Shown here piece after piece: positions 7,850-15,627 of a stretch of 64,000 nucleotides of DNA. The translations under genes and the position numbers were made by a program. The stretch is from Rhodobiaceae bacterium (GTDB taxonomy: Bacteria > Pseudomonadota > Alphaproteobacteria > Rhizobiales > Tepidamorphaceae), in assembly GCA_020637895.1 (NCBI GenBank), contig JACKJP010000006.1:124001-188000 (forward strand). Reading direction: 5' to 3'. The first letter of the stretch is position 1, and every line of letters starts with the position of its first letter. Below the pieces are notes generated by a model. It was not told the origin of the DNA. It saw nothing but the letters and a program-made list of their open reading frames with translations, and made no database searches.

Positions 7850-8614
7850 TCAGTAGCCGGGGAAGGAGAGGCCGCCGTTAAGGCTCATGGTGGAGCCGGA
7901 AATGCGGTCCGATTCCGGCGCCGTCAGATAGAGCACGTAGTTGGCGACGTCGGCCGTGTCGATCAGGCCGAAGGCAGCCTTCTGCCGCATCTTGCTGAAG
8001 ACCGGCTTTTCTTCCAGGCGCTTGTAGGCCGCCGTGCCCTCGGTCACCGTGATGGCCACGGCATTGACCCGGATACCATCGCGCGCGAGTTCGCGGCCGG
8101 CGCTGCGCGCCAGATAATTCACGAACGCGCCGGCGGAACCGATGATCGTTTCGGTCGGCGTCGGCGTGCGGCCGGCATCGGTGGAGATCAGGATGACCTT
8201 GCCATAGCCATGCGGCGCCATCACTTCGGTCGCGGCACGCAGGCCGAAGAGGCGGGGGATGAGACGGTTGTTGTAACCGTTGACCATGTCGTCGGCCGTC
8301 ATGTCCTTGAACAGCATCGGGCCGGGCTTCAGCGGCGCGCCGCTGCATACGGCCGCCTTGACAGGGCCATAGGTCTTCTCGGCGAAGCGGAAGACTTCGA
8401 GCACCTCGTCATAATTCAGCAGGTCGGCCTTCTTGAAGGTGCATTTGCCGGGATTTCCGGCGCACGCCTTGGTGACCTTCTCCGCCGATTCCGGCTTGGT
8501 ACCCTGAAAGACGACATTGGCGCCGCAACGGGTGAGGTTGCTGACGATCGCAAGGCCGATTTCGCTCGTGCCGCCAAGCACCACCATGGTGCGGCCGCTC
8601 AAATCGTAATTCAT
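7850..8614 (-). CDS. SDR-fold protein lacking the catalytic Tyr-Lys pair
   Basis: The protein of 254 residues has classical SDR layout: VVLGGTSEIG near residue 11 in place of TGxxxGIG, RELARDGIRVNAVA and a C-terminal GGLSFPGY. Where active SDRs have Ser...Tyr-x3-Lys, this one reads T145, I158 and G162 (ISTDAG ... IIGSAGAFV), and the NNAG motif is VCSGA. So three of four catalytic positions appear lost. It may bind nucleotide or CoA without redox chemistry, or use different residues. It is divergent from the CoA-transferase operon across a shared operator (8735-8751), suggesting coregulation. A role in the same acyl-CoA pathway is inferred. Confidence 0.75.
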   Translation of the reverse strand: MNYDLSGRTMVVLGGTSEIGLAIVSNLTRCGANVVFQGTKPESAEKVTKACAGNPGKCTFKKADLLNYDEVLEVFRFAEKTYGPVKAAVCSGAPLKPGPMLFKDMTADDMVNGYNNRLIPRLFGLRAATEVMAPHGYGKVILISTDAGRTPTPTETIIGSAGAFVNYLARSAGRELARDGIRVNAVAITVTEGTAAYKRLEEKPVFSKMRQKAAFGLIDTADVANYVLYLTAPESDRISGSTMSLNGGLSFPGY

Positions 8615-8734
8615 CTTCTGGACTCTCCTGAATTGCCAGCACGGGCGATGGAATCCCCGCGCACGTTTCCTCGTAGTTGATCCGGAGCCGTGTTTTCACA
8701 TATGAGGCGGGCGCCTCGGATATTTTCCTTGGCC

Positions 8735-8751
8735 CATTGGTTGATCCAATG
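8735..8751. promoter_or_regulatory. Candidate FadR-type operator, site 1
   Basis: CATTGGTTGATCCAATG is CATTGG-N5-CCAATG, a perfect 6-bp inverted repeat in the 220-base divergent region between the SDR (start 8614) and the CoA-transferase operon (start 8834). The same arms and spacing occur at 12309-12325, just before the local FadR-type regulator gene. FadR-subfamily GntR proteins bind TTGGT-N3-ACCAA-like sites. Confidence 0.75.
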
Positions 8752-8833
8752 ATAAGGTTGCCGTACATGCCGCCGAAGTCAAGGTCAATTGCGCGATCAA
8801 GCGCCCGGCGGCCGGGATGAAAGGGACATACCC

Positions 8834-9961
8834 GTGAAGCAGCAAGAATCCGGCCGGCGCCCGCTGACCGGCGTAAAAGTGGTGGAAACCTCGTCCTATG
8901 TTACGGGGCCCTTCGCCGGGCTTCAGCTTGCCGATCTCGGCGCTGATGTCCTCAAGATCGAGGCCAAGGACGGCGACCCGTTTCGCAGATTCAACCATCA
9001 GAACAACAAGCTGAGCGCGACCTGGGCGTCGATCAATCGCGACAAGCGGCACATCTATCTCAATCTCAAGGATCCGGCTGACCGTGACAGGGCGCTGGAG
9101 GAGATTGCCGACGCCGACGTGCTCATCAGCAACTGGCGCCCACATGTCGCCGACAAGCTGGGGCTCGGACGCAAGACGGTCCGCGAGCGTAATCCGAAGA
9201 TCATCAACCTGGCCATTTCCGGTTTCGGGCTGTCGGGGGAAGCGGCCGACAAGCCGGCCTATGATTCGATCATCCAGTCGCGCACGGGAATTTTCACCTA
9301 TGGCCAGCCTGACGGTGAGCCCTATGCGCTGCCGTTCTGGATCGTCGACAAGGTCGTCGGCATTCAGGCATCGCAGGCCATTCTGGCCGCACTTTATCAG
9401 CGCGAGGTCACCGGCGAAGGCAGCGATGTCGATCTGGCCATGCTCGATGCGACCGCCTATTTCAACATGCCCGACATGATGCAGACGCGGGTGTTCGAGG
9501 GCGACAGGGCCAAGGCGCGCCGCACACCCTCGACCATGTTCGAGACCTCGAACGGCCATATCCTGATCTGCCCGGTCAACGGCAAGCAGATGGTGCGGAC
9601 GCTTGAGGCGGTCGGGCATCCCGAATGGAAGGCCGAGATCACCAATATCAATCACCCGGTCGAGCGTACCGAAGCCTTCTATCGCTTTGTAGGCGAAGCG
9701 GTGAAGACGCGCACGAGCGAGGAATGGCTCGAAGTCTTCGAGAAATTCGACGTTCCGGCCGGCCCGGTATGGACGATCGATGAGCATCTGGCCGACCCGC
9801 AGGTCGAGCACAACGAGATTTATTCAATGATCGGCGAGGAAGACGACCGCATGCGGGCTGTCCGGTTCCCGGCCATTTTCAACGGACAGAAGCTGATGCC
9901 GCAACATGCCGTGCCGCGCATCGAGCCGATCGAGAACAAGAGCAAGGGAGAGAAAGCGTGA
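8834..9961 (+). CDS. Class III (CaiB/BaiF) CoA-transferase, copy 1
   Basis: The protein of 375 residues shows family III CoA-transferase marks: LTGVKVVETSSYVTGPFAGLQLADLGADVLKIE at the N-terminus, NRDKRHIYLNLKDP, VLISNWRP and the catalytic region FWIVDKVVG with the likely nucleophile Asp172, aligning with Asp169 of formyl-CoA transferase. These enzymes move CoA between carboxylic acids through an aspartyl-CoA anhydride; some relatives are racemases. GTG at 8834, seven bases after AAGGGA, is preferred over an upstream TTG. It is first in an operon of three homologues. It is more divergent than copies 2 and 3 are from each other. Confidence 0.88.
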   Translation: MKQQESGRRPLTGVKVVETSSYVTGPFAGLQLADLGADVLKIEAKDGDPFRRFNHQNNKLSATWASINRDKRHIYLNLKDPADRDRALEEIADADVLISNWRPHVADKLGLGRKTVRERNPKIINLAISGFGLSGEAADKPAYDSIIQSRTGIFTYGQPDGEPYALPFWIVDKVVGIQASQAILAALYQREVTGEGSDVDLAMLDATAYFNMPDMMQTRVFEGDRAKARRTPSTMFETSNGHILICPVNGKQMVRTLEAVGHPEWKAEITNINHPVERTEAFYRFVGEAVKTRTSEEWLEVFEKFDVPAGPVWTIDEHLADPQVEHNEIYSMIGEEDDRMRAVRFPAIFNGQKLMPQHAVPRIEPIENKSKGEKA

Positions 9962-11106
9962 GCGGATCACTGGCAGGCGTGAAGGTACTGGACTTCACAC
10001 AGATGATGGCGGGGCCGCTGTGCTCCATGGTGCTTGGCGACATGGGCGCGACGGTCGTGAAGGTGGAGCCCGCAGAGGGCGACGCCATGCGGCACATCAG
10101 CCACAAGCATTTCGGCATGAGCGAGAATTTCATCGCGCTCAACCGCAACAAGCGCAGTCTGGTTCTCGACCTGAAGGACCCGTCCTGCACGCCGATCATT
10201 CATGAACTGGTTCGCGATGCCGATGTCGTGCTCGAAAATTTCCGGCCAGGCGTTGCGGACAAGCTGGGGCTTGGCTGGGATGAGCTGCGCGAGATCAACC
10301 CTCGTCTTGTCTATTGCTCGGTCAGCGGGTTCGGCGAGAAGTCCAAGCTTGCCACCAAGCCCGCGCTTGATCCGGTGATCCAGGCGCTGGCCGGCATGCT
10401 CGACCTCAACGGCACCACGGCGACCGGCCCCCTGGTCGTCAACATCCCGTTTGCCGACTACAACACCCCACTGATCGCCGTCATCGGCATTCTGGGCGCC
10501 CTCAATGCCCGCTACACGACGGGCAAGGGACAGCGGCTGGAAGTCGACATGTTCAAGTCGACGATCTTCGGCATGAAGCCGCGTACGGAATATACCATGA
10601 CGCGCGGCTCCTATCCGATGCGTGACGGCAATGCCAATCCTCAGCTTTCGCCCTGCGGCACCTATCCCACCAAGGACGGTCGCTCGATTTTCATCATCGT
10701 TCACAACGACAAGTTCTGGCAGGGCCTGCGCCGCGTGCTCGGCGTGGAGGCGCTTGGCGACGAATCGAAGTTCGGATCGATGGATCTCAGGATCAAGAAC
10801 CGCGCCGAGCTCGACGGCATCATGTCGGACCGCATGCTGCAGGACGACCTTGCCCATTGGGAGAAGGCGTTTGCCGCGGACAACGTGGTCTTCGGAACGG
10901 TCAACACGCTGGAAGAGGCGCTGAACCTGCCGGAAGTCCGTGACACCATGGTCCATGAAGCCAAGGTCGGTAGCGGCACGGTGCCGGTTGTCGGCATCCC
11001 GATCTTCTATTCCGACACGCCCAACGATGTGCGGTTCCCGCCGCCGGAACTCGGCGAAGCCAACGACGAGATCCTGCGCGCCGGTGGCGCAAAGTGGCCG
11101 GCCTGA
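9958..11106 (+). CDS. Class III (CaiB/BaiF) CoA-transferase, copy 2
   Basis: The protein of 382 residues overlaps copy 1 by four bases (GTGA), so translation is likely coupled. It begins GVKVLDFTQMMAGPLCSMVLGDMGA, keeps VLENFRPGVADKLGLG and has the probable catalytic Asp167 in PFADYNTP. Its closest relative here is copy 3, with matching N-terminus and the unusual DMFKS and GMKPR segment where most family members read M-x-D-A. Adjacent class III transferases sometimes form heteromers, for example benzylsuccinate CoA-transferase BbsEF, so copies 2 and 3 could be partners. The acid substrate is unknown. Confidence 0.87.
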   Translation: MSGSLAGVKVLDFTQMMAGPLCSMVLGDMGATVVKVEPAEGDAMRHISHKHFGMSENFIALNRNKRSLVLDLKDPSCTPIIHELVRDADVVLENFRPGVADKLGLGWDELREINPRLVYCSVSGFGEKSKLATKPALDPVIQALAGMLDLNGTTATGPLVVNIPFADYNTPLIAVIGILGALNARYTTGKGQRLEVDMFKSTIFGMKPRTEYTMTRGSYPMRDGNANPQLSPCGTYPTKDGRSIFIIVHNDKFWQGLRRVLGVEALGDESKFGSMDLRIKNRAELDGIMSDRMLQDDLAHWEKAFAADNVVFGTVNTLEEALNLPEVRDTMVHEAKVGSGTVPVVGIPIFYSDTPNDVRFPPPELGEANDEILRAGGAKWPA

Positions 11107-11117
11107 GCAAGACCGCG

Positions 11118-12272
11118 ATGAAGAGTGCACTGACCGGGATCAAGGTCCTGGATTTCACGCAGATGATGGCCGGGCCCCTCTGTTCGATGGTGCTCGGCGA
11201 TATGGGCGCGACCGTCATCAAGGTCGAGCCCGAGGAAGGCGATGCGATGCGGCGCGTCGGAGAGGCGCGCTATCTTGGCCATAGCGAGCAGTTCCTCAGC
11301 GTCAATCGCAGCAAGCGCAGTCTGGCGCTGGATCTGAAAAAACCCGAGAGCACGGAGATCATCCATGTGCTAGCGCGCGATGCCGATATCGTGCTGGAGA
11401 ATTTCCGTCCGGGCGTCGCAGACAAGCTGCATCTTGGCTACGACACGATCCGCGCGATCAATCCGAACGTACTTTATTGCTCCGTGAGCGGCTTCTTCGC
11501 CGGTTCGTCCGATGCCGCAAAACCGGCACTCGATCCGGTGATTCAGGCGCTGTCCGGGCTGATGGATCTGAATGGCACGCAGGACCAGGGGCCGCTTCTG
11601 TGCGCGGCGCCGTTCGGCGATTTCATGACGCCGATGATGGCGACGATCGGCATTCTGGGGGCGCTGAGCGCGCGCGAGCGCTTCGGCCACGGCCAGAAAA
11701 TCGAGATCAACATGCTGACGTCGGCCATCTTCGGCATGAAGCCGCGGGACCAGACGGCACTGCTGCATGGCGCCTATCCCAACCGCAAGGGTAATGAAAG
11801 CCCGCTGATGGTGCCCTACAACACCTACGTCACCAGCGACGGGCGGTACGTCACGATCATCGCGCACAACGACAAGTACTGGCGCACGCTCGTCAACGCG
11901 CTCGGCGTGGAAGCGCTGCGCAACGATACGCTATACGGCAACGGCACGCTGCGCGTTGAACGGCGCGCGCAGGTCGACGCGCTGATAGGCGGCCGGATCG
12001 CCGAGGAGCCGCTGGCTTTCTGGGAAGAGACGTTTACCCGTCACGACGTGATCCACGGTCCGGTCAGGACCTATGCGGAGGCATTGAACCTGCCGGAAGT
12101 GCGCGCGGCGATGGTTCACGAATCGGAAATGGCTGGGGGCAGGGTGCCGATCATGGGCATTCCCCTGTTTTTCAGCCAAACGCCAAATCAGATATGCTAT
12201 CCCCCGCCGGAGCTGGGGGAAGGCAATGACGACATCCTGGGTGGGCAGGGCGGGCCGAAATGGCCTGACTAG
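11118..12272 (+). CDS. Class III (CaiB/BaiF) CoA-transferase, copy 3
   Basis: The protein of 384 residues starts at the ATG 11118, which aligns its first residues (MKSALTGIKVLDFTQ) with copy 2; a GTG at 11094 overlapping copy 2 is also open. It repeats AGPLCSMVLGDMGATVIKVEP, VLENFRPGVADK and has the probable nucleophile Asp168 in PFGDFMTP. Like copy 2 it has GMKPR after the NMLTS stretch. The two are clear tandem paralogues. Being in one operon under the CATTGG-N5-CCAATG site suggests the three transferases serve one pathway. Confidence 0.86.
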   Translation: MKSALTGIKVLDFTQMMAGPLCSMVLGDMGATVIKVEPEEGDAMRRVGEARYLGHSEQFLSVNRSKRSLALDLKKPESTEIIHVLARDADIVLENFRPGVADKLHLGYDTIRAINPNVLYCSVSGFFAGSSDAAKPALDPVIQALSGLMDLNGTQDQGPLLCAAPFGDFMTPMMATIGILGALSARERFGHGQKIEINMLTSAIFGMKPRDQTALLHGAYPNRKGNESPLMVPYNTYVTSDGRYVTIIAHNDKYWRTLVNALGVEALRNDTLYGNGTLRVERRAQVDALIGGRIAEEPLAFWEETFTRHDVIHGPVRTYAEALNLPEVRAAMVHESEMAGGRVPIMGIPLFFSQTPNQICYPPPELGEGNDDILGGQGGPKWPD

Positions 12273-12308
12273 GACTTTCCGCCGCATTTCGCGAAGGCCC
12301 AACCCTTG

Positions 12309-12325
12309 CATTGGTCAGGCCAATG
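12309..12325. promoter_or_regulatory. Candidate FadR-type operator, site 2
   Basis: CATTGGTCAGGCCAATG has the same arms and spacing as site 1 (8735-8751). It sits between the last CoA-transferase (stop 12272) and the regulator start at 12381, so the regulator probably controls its own expression. TTGGTC-A-GGCCAA is nearly symmetric, as in FadR/PdhR-type operators. Confidence 0.75.
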
Positions 12326-12380
12326 AAGTAGCTGACAAAGGCATGACTTTTGTTGGCTCGAAGGCAGCGAGGTGTCGGTG

Positions 12381-13145
12381 ATGGAAAGTTTTGAACCGGT
12401 CGTATCCCTGCGCGCGGCCGACAATGTCGGGGCGCAGATACGAAGCAAGATCGAAACGGGCGAACTGAAACCGGGAGACCGGCTTCCGTCCGAGCGCGAA
12501 CTCGCAGCGCAGTTCAATGTCAGCCGCAATACGGTGCGCGAAGCGATCCGTTCGCTGGAGACCGCGGGCGTCATCCAGCTCAAGAAGGGCGCGACGGGCG
12601 GTGCATTCATCCGCGAGGGGTCCAGCATGGGCGTCGTCGCCAGCTTCAGCGATCTGCTGGCACTCGGCACGATCTCGCCGGAGCATCTGGGCGAAGCGCG
12701 CGCGATCGTCGGATCGGTTGCCGCGCGCCTGGCCTGCGAACGGGCGAGCGACGATGACATGAAGCGCATGGAGGCCTGCGTGGAAGAGGCGGCCGCAGGT
12801 GCTGCGGCGGGCGACATGGATCGCCGCTCACGCGCGAATTTCCAGTTTCACCTGGAACTCGCCCGAGCTACCAAGAACCCGATACTTGAAATCCTGACCG
12901 ACGCCATCACCAGCATCAACAAGAAGTTTGCCGAGCGGGTCGGTCCGCCGCCCAACGAGGAGATCATCCCCTCGCGCAAGAGACTGATGCGGCTGCTCAA
13001 GGCGCGCGACGCCGACGGCGCAAGCCGCGAGATGGAAGATCACCTGATCCGGCTCCAGACGTTCTATTCAGCGCGTCTGGAACAGGAAAAGGGAGGCGCC
13101 GCCAGCTCGCGCAAGGGCCGCAAGACGGTCAAGGCAACAGGCTAG
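12381..13145 (+). CDS. FadR-subfamily GntR transcriptional regulator
   Basis: The protein of 254 residues has an N-terminal GntR winged helix: VGAQIRSKIETGELKPGDRLPSE, RELAAQFNVSRNTVREAIRSLE and a wing GVIQLKKGATGGAFI. The all-helical C-terminal part (about residues 95-230) is an FCD effector domain, with LGEARAIVGSVAARLA, FHLELARATKNP and a late RRLMRLLKARDADGA helix. FCD regulators sense small carboxylates or metal-bound acids. The ATG at 12381 follows GAGG by eight bases and is preferred to the GTG at 12372. The operator upstream and at 8735 supports a role as the local repressor. Confidence 0.88.
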   Translation: MESFEPVVSLRAADNVGAQIRSKIETGELKPGDRLPSERELAAQFNVSRNTVREAIRSLETAGVIQLKKGATGGAFIREGSSMGVVASFSDLLALGTISPEHLGEARAIVGSVAARLACERASDDDMKRMEACVEEAAAGAAAGDMDRRSRANFQFHLELARATKNPILEILTDAITSINKKFAERVGPPPNEEIIPSRKRLMRLLKARDADGASREMEDHLIRLQTFYSARLEQEKGGAASSRKGRKTVKATG

Positions 13146-13149
13146 GCGG

Positions 13150-14040
13150 CTAGTTGCTCCGTTCCGCCTTTTCCTGATCGGACGCCTTTTTCGACATCGC
13201 GCGAACCTCGTCCCATTCCTCCCTCGTGCGGGAGAAAAGGTGCGAATAATTGCCGGCGGTAGCGAGCATCGCGCCGCCGTCGATCGCAATGCATTCGCCC
13301 GTCAAATATTCGCATTCGTCTGCCATCAGGAAAGCCATGAGCGCGCGCAGTTCGGGCATCTTTCCCACGCGGCGCATCGGTATGTTGCGGACGTCGTCGT
13401 CGCTGCCGTCGGTCGCCGTGCCCGGCCGCAGGCGCTTCCAGGCGCCCGGTGTCGGAAAAGGGCCCGGGGCAACGGCATTAAGGCGTATGCCGAACTTGCC
13501 CCATTCCGCGGCCAGGGACTTCGTCATGATGTGGACGGCCGATTTCGCCATTGCTGAGGGAACGGTATAGGGGCTGCCGTCCCAGACCCACGTGACGAGC
13601 GTGGAAAGTACGGAGCCCTTCAGACCCTGGTCGATCCAGCGCTTGCCGCAGGCATGCGTGGCATAGAACGAACCGTTCATGACGATGCTGCTGACCGCAT
13701 CGAATGCACGCGGCGAAAGGCTTTCCGTCGGGCTGATGATGTTGCCGGCCGCATTGTTGACCAGGCCGGTCAAGGGGCCGGACTCTTTCCAGATCCCATC
13801 GATCATGGCTTCGACCGCCGCCGCGTCGCGCACGTCGCAGACATGCGTGCGGATCGTCCCGCTATTCTTTTCGATGAGTTCGGCCGCTGCTTCGTCAAGG
13901 ACGCTGCCGCGCCTGCCGCAGATATGCACTTCCGCGCCGAGGCTCATGTACTCATCGGCGAATTCCTTGCCGAGGCCGGTTCCGCCGCCCGTGATGAGAA
14001 TGCGTTTTCCCGACAGTAGATCCTTGCGGAACATGGACAT
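13150..14040 (-). CDS. 2,4-dienoyl-CoA reductase-like SDR (DECR type)
   Basis: The protein of 296 residues has LITGGGTGLGKEFADEY and the NNAAGN motif. Its active-site block VPSAMAKSAV followed by MTKSLAAEWGKFGIRLNAVAPGP matches mitochondrial-type 2,4-dienoyl-CoA reductase, where Ser-x3-Lys replaces the usual Tyr-x3-Lys. Such enzymes use NADPH to reduce 2,4-dienoyl-CoA during oxidation of unsaturated acyl groups. The C-terminus (ITREEWDEVRAM) is slightly longer than in many bacterial homologues. It converges on the FadR-type regulator four bases away. It may serve the CoA pathway of this locus or general beta-oxidation. Confidence 0.78.
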   Translation of the reverse strand: MSMFRKDLLSGKRILITGGGTGLGKEFADEYMSLGAEVHICGRRGSVLDEAAAELIEKNSGTIRTHVCDVRDAAAVEAMIDGIWKESGPLTGLVNNAAGNIISPTESLSPRAFDAVSSIVMNGSFYATHACGKRWIDQGLKGSVLSTLVTWVWDGSPYTVPSAMAKSAVHIMTKSLAAEWGKFGIRLNAVAPGPFPTPGAWKRLRPGTATDGSDDDVRNIPMRRVGKMPELRALMAFLMADECEYLTGECIAIDGGAMLATAGNYSHLFSRTREEWDEVRAMSKKASDQEKAERSN

Positions 14041-14150
14041 GCGTTACCCTCCCGATCGGCTATTCCAAGCCTGAAGCTTGATGGATGAATAACGCTTCAC
14101 TACGACATCGAAACACGGATTGCCACCGTGCCGCTTGCGCCGACTGTAAT

Positions 14151-15533
14151 TCAGGCCGCGGAAGAGATTTCCGATTCTATGGCGTTCTTGAGCGCGGCAA
14201 AGCACGCAGGATCGATCGCGGTGCCGACCATATCCTGCATGAGCCCGAGAGCGCTCCGGGTGGGCATCGCCTGCCGATAGGGTCTGTCGGCCGTCAGCGC
14301 ATCGAATATGTCGGCGGTCGTCACGATGCGCGTGTCGAGGCCGATCTCGTCGCCGGCAAGTCCGCGCGGATAGCCCTTTCCGTCGAGCCGTTCATGGTGA
14401 CCGCCGCCAACGACGGCGATGTCGGCAAATACGCCAATCCTGGAAAGGATTTCCTCGGAAAATACCGGATGGCGCTTGATCGTCTCGAACTCGTCATCGG
14501 AGAGCTTTCCGGCCTTGTCGAGGATACGGTTGCTGATCCCGAGCTTGCCGATATCGTGGAGGAGCGCTGCCCGTTTCAGCCAGCGCCGCTTTGCCGGCGC
14601 CAGGCCGAGTTCGGCTGCGATGAGGTCGGTGTAGACGCACACCCGTTCCGAATGGCCGGCGGTATATTCGCTCTTTGAGTCGATCACCTCGGCGAATGCG
14701 GTCGCAATGTCGTCAAGGTAGTCGTCGTCGGCGTAGCGCACGGTGTCGTCCGGTTCGAGTTCGCCGAGGCGCGCGTCGAGACCGGGGTCGTCGAGCGGGG
14801 CCCAGAAGGCGTCGTCCGCGGCAATCTCCGCGAAAAGGGCGGCCAGCCCGGGCTCGAACCAGGAGCCGGCGCGCCTGGCGATTTCGCCGATTGCCGCGGA
14901 TGGGCCACCCGAAGCGCGGAAGACATCGGCAACCTGCGAAATCAGCGCAATCTGGGAGAAGAGCGGAATTTCATCGCCGGCTTTCCGCTCCGGCAGACCG
15001 GATCCGTCCCAATGCTCATCCAGATTGTGGATGGCGTCGCTGACCGTGGAATCGAAACGGAGCCTGGCCGCGATGCCCGCGCCGCGCTGGCAACGCGTCT
15101 CGACGAGTTCGCGGGTTATCGAGCCGCCATGTTGCAGCGTCTGATAGAGCGCCTTGAAACGGTCGGTCATGCCGCATTCCGCGCCGGTATGGGTCAGGAC
15201 GAAACGAAGCGCCTGAGCGAGACTGCCATCGACCATCTTGACGTCGCGCTTGAAGGACAGGTCGTCGGCGATGAAGTGATTGCATATGCGCGCCGCGGTC
15301 GAACTGCATCCGAGGTCTTTCACCAGCAAGGTATAATAAAGGTCTGAAAGAGATGCCGATTCCAGGCCCAGAGCGCGGCCGATCTGCATGCCGATCCAGC
15401 AGACCCGGACCGAGTGCCCCCTGGGTTGGCCCTGCGTCATGTCCAGCGCATGGCTGAGCGCCGCAATGATTTCCGAGAGACGCAGCTTGCGGGTTGCGCC
15501 GGCGGCAAAATCCAGAGACGAAGGGGAGGCCAT
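14151..15533 (-). CDS. HD-GYP domain protein, probable c-di-GMP phosphodiesterase
   Basis: The C-terminal half holds a canonical HD-GYP domain: HDIGKLGISNRILDKAG, IKRHPVFSEEIL, HHERLDGKGYP and DIFDALTADRPYR. These residues bind the metal pair that hydrolyses c-di-GMP. The N-terminal half is a second, degraded HD-like domain (HSVRVCWIGMQIGRAL ... VKDLGC, with Lys for the metal His), probably sensory. About 460 residues from the ATG at 15533; an open frame extends to 15662, but a full CtrA-type box at 15593-15607 within that stretch favours the shorter start. CtrA control would tie c-di-GMP turnover to the cell cycle. Confidence 0.85.
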   Translation of the reverse strand: MASPSSLDFAAGATRKLRLSEIIAALSHALDMTQGQPRGHSVRVCWIGMQIGRALGLESASLSDLYYTLLVKDLGCSSTAARICNHFIADDLSFKRDVKMVDGSLAQALRFVLTHTGAECGMTDRFKALYQTLQHGGSITRELVETRCQRGAGIAARLRFDSTVSDAIHNLDEHWDGSGLPERKAGDEIPLFSQIALISQVADVFRASGGPSAAIGEIARRAGSWFEPGLAALFAEIAADDAFWAPLDDPGLDARLGELEPDDTVRYADDDYLDDIATAFAEVIDSKSEYTAGHSERVCVYTDLIAAELGLAPAKRRWLKRAALLHDIGKLGISNRILDKAGKLSDDEFETIKRHPVFSEEILSRIGVFADIAVVGGGHHERLDGKGYPRGLAGDEIGLDTRIVTTADIFDALTADRPYRQAMPTRSALGLMQDMVGTAIDPACFAALKNAIESEISSAA

Positions 15534-15592
15534 CCTGTACTCACACTTGTGGGCGTCGCGTGACGAAGGCGGCGAGACTAGGTTGAAGCCTG

Positions 15593-15607
15593 TTAAATGC
15601 GCCTTAA
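15593..15607. promoter_or_regulatory. Candidate CtrA binding site
   Basis: TTAAATGCGCCTTAA is TTAA-N7-TTAA, the full CtrA box consensus of alphaproteobacteria, 60 bases upstream of the HD-GYP start. Occupancy is inferred from the match only. Confidence 0.6.
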
Positions 15608-15627
15608 TGCCGTAGCGGCGAAAGACG

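Noticed and set aside
9958..12272. Apparent loss of the catalytic Asp in CoA-transferase copies 2 and 3 (Lys and Thr in the M-x-x position where most homologues have M-x-D-A).
   Set aside because: Counting residues in formyl-CoA transferase shows the nucleophile Asp169 lies in the earlier LGD segment. All three copies keep an Asp there (172, 167, 168), so the changed position is not the catalytic residue.
13150..14040. SDR without the canonical active Tyr (SAMAK in place of YxxxK).
   Set aside because: 2,4-dienoyl-CoA reductases of the mitochondrial type naturally have Ser-x3-Lys here with the same PSAxAK and SLAAEWGK context, so this is a family feature, not decay.
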